From: Bacteroidales bacterium
Lineage (GTDB): Bacteria; Bacteroidota; Bacteroidia; Bacteroidales; JAADGE01
NCBI GenBank assembly: GCA_029932445.1
Contig: JAOZQB010000006.1
Location: 1-28,145 of the forward strand
Length of the DNA stretch: 28,145 nt
Direction: 5' to 3'
Shown: positions 24,690 through 28,145 of the stretch, in pieces
Layout of the letters: every line of letters starts with the position of its first letter
Position numbering within the stretch: position 1 is the first letter of the stretch
Program-made: the position numbers and the translations under genes
The notes under the pieces: generated by a model
What the model saw: the letters and a program-made list of their open reading frames with translations, nothing else
Told to the model about the DNA's origin: nothing
Database searches by the model: none

Positions 24690-24881
24690 TTGTCCGATAA
24701 AAATTTTATCAACGGGTTAAAACCCTATTGTCGGTATTTTTTTCAGCCCCCGACTTAAGTCGGGGGGTAATATAAAAATCCGACAAAACAAGGACTTTAG
24801 TCCTTGTTAACGAATTTACATACAGGGATATAATAAATATGTATTTCGTATTTACGCAAGTTTTTTTAATTAATCGGACAA
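24690..24881. repeat. MITE-like element of nested palindromes with terminal inverted repeats
   Basis: The ends are TTGTCCGAT (24690-24698) and ATCGGACAA (24873-24881). Inside lie, in order, GGGTTAAAACCC (24714-24725), a wider pair TTGTCGG (24728-24734)/CCGACAA (24780-24786) enclosing the perfect 20-base palindrome CCCCCGACTTAAGTCGGGGG (24747-24766), and AACAAGGACT/AGTCCTTGTT with a 2-base loop (24788-24809). No reading frame of note. No target duplication was recognised. Confidence 0.75.
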
Positions 24882-24982
24882 CAATGATTTCACAATTAAA
24901 TTGGTGAAAACGCCATATTATAAATATCCAAATCTCTGTAATTGTTCATAATCGATAATTATTTTTTTAATCTACACATTTT

Positions 24983-25059
24983 CCTGTAACCTGCAACCTG
25001 AATCCTGCACCTTGCAACCTGAACCCTGCACCTTGCAACCTGCACCCTGAATCTTGCAC
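24983..25059. repeat. GC-richer heptanucleotide tandem array
   Basis: Eleven consecutive 7-base units fit the consensus CCTGCAM: cctgtaa, cctgcaa, cctgaat, cctgcac, cttgcaa, cctgaac, cctgcac, cttgcaa, cctgcac, cctgaat, cttgcac. A twelfth, degenerate unit (cctatca) runs into the stop codon of the kinase-RapZ gene. Units vary at positions 2, 5, 6 and 7 but the period never slips. Confidence 0.88.
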
Positions 25060-25063
25060 CCTA

Positions 25064-26488
25064 TCAAAACCCTTCCGTATGCTCAAGTTCAACATTAATA
25101 TCATAATTATTTTTTAAATATTCTGCCGTTTTTTCTGCAAAGAATACCGAACGATGTTGTCCGCCCGTACAGCCGAAATTTACGGCAAGATTTTTAAACC
25201 CTCTCGATTGATAATTTTTCACTGCTGCTGATACAATTTGAGAAATTGATTTAAAAAAATTGTTAGCTTCATCTAAATTTTCAAGAAAATCAATCACTTC
25301 TCGGTCTTTTCCGCAAAGTTCTTTATATTTTTCGATTCGTCCGGGATTATTTATAAACCGACAATCAAAAACAAATCCGCCGCCGTTTCCTGATTTATCT
25401 TCGGGAATCCCTTTTTTATATGAGAAACTGCTGACTTTAATCGTTAATTTTTTACCGGAAATATTTTTAAGCTTTTTTGAATCGGTAACAGATATTAAAA
25501 CTCTTCTTAATTCAGGTATTTCAATCGGCATTTCTTCTTTCTCAAGAACAGAACTTAAATTTTTTATTGCAAAAGGAATACTGTCTAAAAAATGTTTTTT
25601 TCGTTCGAAAAAACCTCTGTAGCCGTATGCTCCCATGGCTTGCATAATTCTGACAAGGACATAGGCATAATAATGTTTATCGAAACCGGAAACATCAATT
25701 TTGTACGTTTCTCGTAACCGGTTTAAGTAATGTTTTTTTATTTCTTCTCTGATATTTTCCGGAATATTTGCTTTTGCATCATACAATTGAGATGCTAAAT
25801 CATAATGCAAAGCCCCCTTTCTTCCTCCCTGATAATCAATAAAATATATTTTATCATTGTGCAGCATGATGTTTCTTGACTGAAAATCTCTGTAAAGGAA
25901 AAAATTGCAATCAGCTTTTAAAAGATATTCAGAAAATAAATTAAAATCATCTTCTAAAAGTTGTTCATCAAATAAAATATCCGTAAATTTTAAAAAATTG
26001 TATTTAAAATAATTCAAATCCCACATGATGGATTGCCTGTCAAATGCTTTCCTCGGATAACAAATTGAATAATCTACTTTATCGCTGACTTTAATTTGAA
26101 GTTCAGCCAAATTTTCAACAACTTTTTTATATAATTTTACTGATTCTTCCGGAAATTCATTGCTTTTTCTTACTTTCAATAATCTGTTAAACAGAGTTTC
26201 ATCTCCCAAGTCTTCTTGTAAATAAATATGATTTTTTAAATCTTTCGCATATATTTCGGGAACATTTATACCGTTTTTAATGAAAACATCGGATAAATAT
26301 AAGAAAGCAGAATTTTCTTTTTTATCGCTGTTATAGGCAGCAATAACGGATCGATCAGCACTTTTAACCCTGAAATATATTCTGGAAGAACCTGACGGCG
26401 GAAGTTGATAAATTTCCTTAACTTCTTCTTTAAAGGTTTTTTTATAAAGCTTTTTTATGTTTTCGCTAATTATTTTTTGCATATTCAT
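25064..26488 (-). CDS. Sugar-kinase-like (APH/AmgK-type) phosphotransferase fused to RapZ C-terminal domain
   Basis: The protein has 474 residues. Residues about 1-315 are an aminoglycoside-phosphotransferase-fold kinase: an N-terminal lobe, then YRDFQSRN (catalytic D201, N206) and FIDYQGG (metal-binding D218). Residues about 346-474 match the RapZ C-terminal domain: SSFSYKKGIP, GGFVFDCRFINNPGR and NFGCTGGQHRS (438-447). The RapZ N-terminal P-loop NTPase is absent; the kinase takes its place. The kinase is closest in flavour to AmgK/COG3178 MurNAc/GlcNAc kinases, and RapZ senses glucosamine-6-phosphate in E. coli, so a role in amino-sugar recycling is inferred. The gene ends in a double stop (TGA TAG), where a heptamer array begins. 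A candidate -7 box lies at 26506-26513. Confidence 0.87.
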   Translation of the reverse strand: MNMQKIISENIKKLYKKTFKEEVKEIYQLPPSGSSRIYFRVKSADRSVIAAYNSDKKENSAFLYLSDVFIKNGINVPEIYAKDLKNHIYLQEDLGDETLFNRLLKVRKSNEFPEESVKLYKKVVENLAELQIKVSDKVDYSICYPRKAFDRQSIMWDLNYFKYNFLKFTDILFDEQLLEDDFNLFSEYLLKADCNFFLYRDFQSRNIMLHNDKIYFIDYQGGRKGALHYDLASQLYDAKANIPENIREEIKKHYLNRLRETYKIDVSGFDKHYYAYVLVRIMQAMGAYGYRGFFERKKHFLDSIPFAIKNLSSVLEKEEMPIEIPELRRVLISVTDSKKLKNISGKKLTIKVSSFSYKKGIPEDKSGNGGGFVFDCRFINNPGRIEKYKELCGKDREVIDFLENLDEANNFFKSISQIVSAAVKNYQSRGFKNLAVNFGCTGGQHRSVFFAEKTAEYLKNNYDINVELEHTEGF

Positions 26489-26505
26489 TATTTATTAATA
26501 AAAGC

Positions 26506-26513
26506 CAAAAATA
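26506..26513 (-). promoter_or_regulatory. Candidate -7 element for the kinase-RapZ gene
   Basis: On the minus strand this reads TATTTTTG, matching TAnnTTTG. It abuts the upstream terminator stem and would give a leader of only about 11 bases. No -33 box is present, so support is weak. Confidence 0.33.
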
Positions 26514-26515
26514 AA

Positions 26516-26542
26516 AAAAGAGAGACAATTTGTCTCTCTTTT
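26516..26542 (-). terminator. Intrinsic terminator of the lipoprotein gene
   Basis: AAAAGAGAGACA (26516-26527) pairs perfectly with TGTCTCTCTTTT (26531-26542) around a 3-base loop. It lies 19 bases beyond the lipoprotein stop, and on the minus strand the stem ends in a T-run. Confidence 0.87.
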
Positions 26543-26561
26543 AAATTATTTATATTGAAAA

Positions 26562-27485
26562 TTATTTTACGGGTGCTTGTTCTTGAACGATGACATCAAC
26601 TAGAATATAATCATCTGAATTATAACCTGCAGTTCCTCCTACGGCTTTCATAACACCTTTTTTCCCGTCTTGTAATTCAAAAGCAATAATGTCACCTTGT
26701 GCAAAATCACCCACATTTTTAATAGCATTTGACATATCAATACTTGAAATTAAATAATCATCATTTATGTTTGCCCAGTCTGAAAAATCTGCAACTTCAC
26801 CAGTAGTTAAAATTCTTAACATTGTAGCATTTGCATTAGATAATATTAATCCGTCATGTGTAGAAATACTAGTCGTTTTTGTATCAGGTGAAACTAAATG
26901 AGGATTTCCGCCTAAGTCTTTAGTGTAATTTCCGTTGTAATACCAAACGTCAATAACTGAAATTGTATCAGCACCGTATCCGCTTGCTTGAGAGTGATTC
27001 CAAGTTTGGAAAGTTGTTAATGAAGCATAGTCGCCGTTTCCGTATTGACCTGCTTGAGCACAATACATTTTTAAACCTGAGAATTTAACAACAGGTTGTC
27101 CTTGTTGAACAGTAATGGTAACAGAACCTTTTCCTATTTTATCATTTTTATCCGTAACTTGTACTTCAAAAGTAAATGTTTCGGTTACTTGGTCACCGGG
27201 AATACTCATACTAAAATGCGTAGTTGTATCCGTATCAAATCCGCTTGTTATTACATCACCGAATGAGGCATCATCTTTAAAATAAACAATTTGTTTAATT
27301 TCTCCGGCTGCATATATTTCTCCGGCAATTGCGACATCAGAATTTGCCATAACGGTTTGATTACCTGTATCGGTACCAAAAGTTACCGTAGGTGCGGCAA
27401 AATCCGTTATATCATTTTTACAACTTGTCATAAATGCTGTAGTTAAAGCAATTACGGCAATAATTAATACATTAATTTTTTTCAT
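26562..27485 (-). CDS. Lipoprotein of unknown function with N-terminal Ig-like domain
   Basis: ATG 27485 is chosen over an in-frame TTG at 27494. The 307-residue product has a lipoprotein signal (MKKINVLIIAVIALTTAFMTSC, lipobox C22). Residues about 31-127 look like an Ig/PKD-type beta-sandwich (APTVTFGTDTGNQTV...FTFEVQVTDKNDKIGKGSVTITV). The remaining 180 residues are rich in Gly, Asn, Asp and aromatic residues with one further cysteine (C142); I do not recognise this part. The residues after the lipid cysteine are K-N-D, loosely like the charged surface-export signals of Bacteroidota lipoproteins, so surface exposure is possible but unproven. A candidate -7 box is at 27559 and a strong terminator follows. 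Divergent from rpoD. Confidence 0.8.
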   Translation of the reverse strand: MKKINVLIIAVIALTTAFMTSCKNDITDFAAPTVTFGTDTGNQTVMANSDVAIAGEIYAAGEIKQIVYFKDDASFGDVITSGFDTDTTTHFSMSIPGDQVTETFTFEVQVTDKNDKIGKGSVTITVQQGQPVVKFSGLKMYCAQAGQYGNGDYASLTTFQTWNHSQASGYGADTISVIDVWYYNGNYTKDLGGNPHLVSPDTKTTSISTHDGLILSNANATMLRILTTGEVADFSDWANINDDYLISSIDMSNAIKNVGDFAQGDIIAFELQDGKKGVMKAVGGTAGYNSDDYILVDVIVQEQAPVK

Positions 27486-27558
27486 AAGATTCAAAATTTA
27501 GTTAATAAAAAATTAAAATTTTCAATTCATAAAACGCATGAAACATGATATGATTGTG

Positions 27559-27566
27559 CAAATTTA
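27559..27566 (-). promoter_or_regulatory. Candidate -7 element for the lipoprotein gene
   Basis: On the minus strand this reads TAAATTTG, matching TAnnTTTG. It predicts a leader of about 67 bases before ATG 27485. No -33 box at the expected spacing. Confidence 0.42.
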
Positions 27567-27690
27567 CAAAAAAATGTTAATAAATCTTAAAATTCAGCTT
27601 TCAAATTATTAAAAAATATAAAAGTATCTTGATATTCAATATTATCTGTATTGTTTTAATAAAAAAAGTCTCTAAAATTCGGAAGAAAAT

Positions 27691-27724
27691 TTGCATTATT
27701 GAAATTAATTTGCATAAAATGCAA
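27691..27724. promoter_or_regulatory. Candidate operator upstream of rpoD
   Basis: TTGCAT-AAA-ATGCAA at 27710-27724 is a perfect 6-bp dyad with a 3-base centre. A further TTGCAT half-site in the same orientation lies 19 bases upstream (27691-27696). The cluster is 66-99 bases before the rpoD start codon. A binding protein is not identified. Confidence 0.4.
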
Positions 27725-27789
27725 CATTTTAACTAAAAAATTCGTATATTTCAGAACTGTAGAGATAAAATTTAAAAATAAGGACTTTT

Positions 27790-28145
27790 ATGAGGCAATT
27801 AAAGATAAGTAAATCTATTACAAACAGAGATAGTGAATCCCTGGATAAATATTTACAAGATATAGGCAGAGTAGACTTATTAACCGTTGATGAAGAAGTT
27901 TCTTTAGCTCAACGTATTAAAAAAGGGGATCAGGAAGCATTGGAAAAATTAACTGAAGCCAATCTTCGATTTGTCGTTTCCGTTGCCAAGCAATATCAAC
28001 ACCAAGGTTTGAGTTTGCCTGATTTAATTAATGAAGGGAATCTCGGTTTAATGAAAGCGGCAAAAAAGTTTGATGAAACCAGAGGTTTTAAATTTATTTC
28101 CTATGCCGTTTGGTGGATTCGTCAATCAATTTTGCAAGCCCTTGC
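27790..28145 (+). CDS. rpoD: Primary sigma factor RpoD, N-terminal part (3' truncated by window edge)
   Basis: ATG 27790 opens a frame that runs off the window after 118 full codons. The protein begins MRQLKISKSI with no region 1.1, as is usual for the Bacteroidota primary sigma factor. Region 1.2 is seen in SLDKYLQDIGRVDLLT and region 2 in NLRFVVSVAKQYQ and LINEGNLGLMKAAKKFDETRGFKF, followed by SYAVWWIRQSI (-10 recognition and melting). It directs RNA polymerase to the TTTG/TAnnTTTG promoters seen in this window. An AAGGA five bases before the ATG resembles a Shine-Dalgarno sequence. A dyad and half-site lie upstream. Confidence 0.95.
   Translation, partial: MRQLKISKSITNRDSESLDKYLQDIGRVDLLTVDEEVSLAQRIKKGDQEALEKLTEANLRFVVSVAKQYQHQGLSLPDLINEGNLGLMKAAKKFDETRGFKFISYAVWWIRQSILQAL

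Larger units (their letters stand above)
24568..25063. other. 496-base spacer between the kinase-RapZ and MMPL genes
   Basis: No credible gene lies here. It holds the nested palindromic element (24690-24881) and the heptamer array (24983-25059). The stretch 24882-24982 shows nothing recognisable. A plus-strand TAACTTTG at 24598 has no gene in front of it. Confidence 0.7.
27486..27789. other. Divergent regulatory spacer between the lipoprotein gene and rpoD
   Basis: The 304-base spacer contains no credible gene. It carries a candidate -7 box for the lipoprotein gene (27559-27566) and a TTGCAT half-site plus dyad (27691-27724) nearer rpoD. No consensus TAnnTTTG box for rpoD was found; TATATTTC at 27745-27752 is a one-mismatch candidate. 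Confidence 0.6.

Noticed and set aside
24983..25059. Possible CRISPR array
   Set aside because: Units are 7 bases with no spacers and no cas genes nearby; it is a tandem heptamer array.
25260..25622. 120-codon plus-strand open frame antisense to the kinase-RapZ gene
   Set aside because: It lies wholly inside a conserved two-domain gene and shows no protein family features.

Overview
The window looks like a chromosomal segment of a low-GC (estimated by eye near 30%) member of the Bacteroidota. The evidence is the short RpoD lacking region 1.1 at the right edge, several promoters of the Bacteroidota type (TAnnTTTG -7 box, once with a TTTG -33 box), few Shine-Dalgarno sequences, and gene types typical of that phylum: a GH3/beta-lactamase fusion, a trifunctional MMPL/acyltransferase/methyltransferase, a kinase-RapZ fusion, a YfbK-like vWA lipoprotein and an OmpA lipoprotein. 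I see no prophage, conjugative module, CRISPR array or full insertion sequence. I noticed no tRNA or rRNA, but did no systematic fold search.

Layout. 1-2020: the end of a RelA/SpoT homologue, then an M16-family protein without a zinc site, closed by a terminator shared with a convergent tandem-USP gene (2037-2888). 3113-7895: divergent XerD recombinase, then a large membrane-anchored GH3-like/serine hydrolase protein and a HAD phosphatase. 7976-9640: vWA lipoprotein on the minus strand, divergent from a two-gene unit (9719-11472) of a lipid-anchored class I glutamine-amidotransferase-like protein and a ZnT9-like cation transporter. 11484-13595: OmpA lipoprotein and ornithine aminotransferase on the minus strand. 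13864-18617: secreted WD40-caspase protein and secreted C69 dipeptidase, both on the minus strand. 18710-20615: isocitrate/isopropylmalate-type dehydrogenase and a small HD-like protein, separated by a palindromic miniature element. 20740-26488: trifunctional MMPL protein and kinase-RapZ fusion on the minus strand, separated by a nested palindromic element and a heptanucleotide array. 26562-27485: lipoprotein of unknown function, divergent from rpoD (27790 to the edge).

Most genes are single units bounded by strong hairpins, so this is not one pathway. Two themes recur. One is the cell envelope: the GH3/beta-lactamase protein, OmpA, four lipoproteins, secreted cysteine hydrolases, a lipid-handling MMPL protein and an amino-sugar-kinase-like fusion. 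The other is multidomain fusion proteins, several with a degenerate module: the GH3 domain, the M16 metal site, the second USP domain, and a RapZ domain without its P-loop NTPase.

The least explained material is non-coding: two palindrome-rich miniature elements with terminal inverted repeats, a third long interspersed inverted repeat with a diverged copy elsewhere in the window, two period-7 tandem arrays of different composition, and a dyad with an extra half-site upstream of rpoD.
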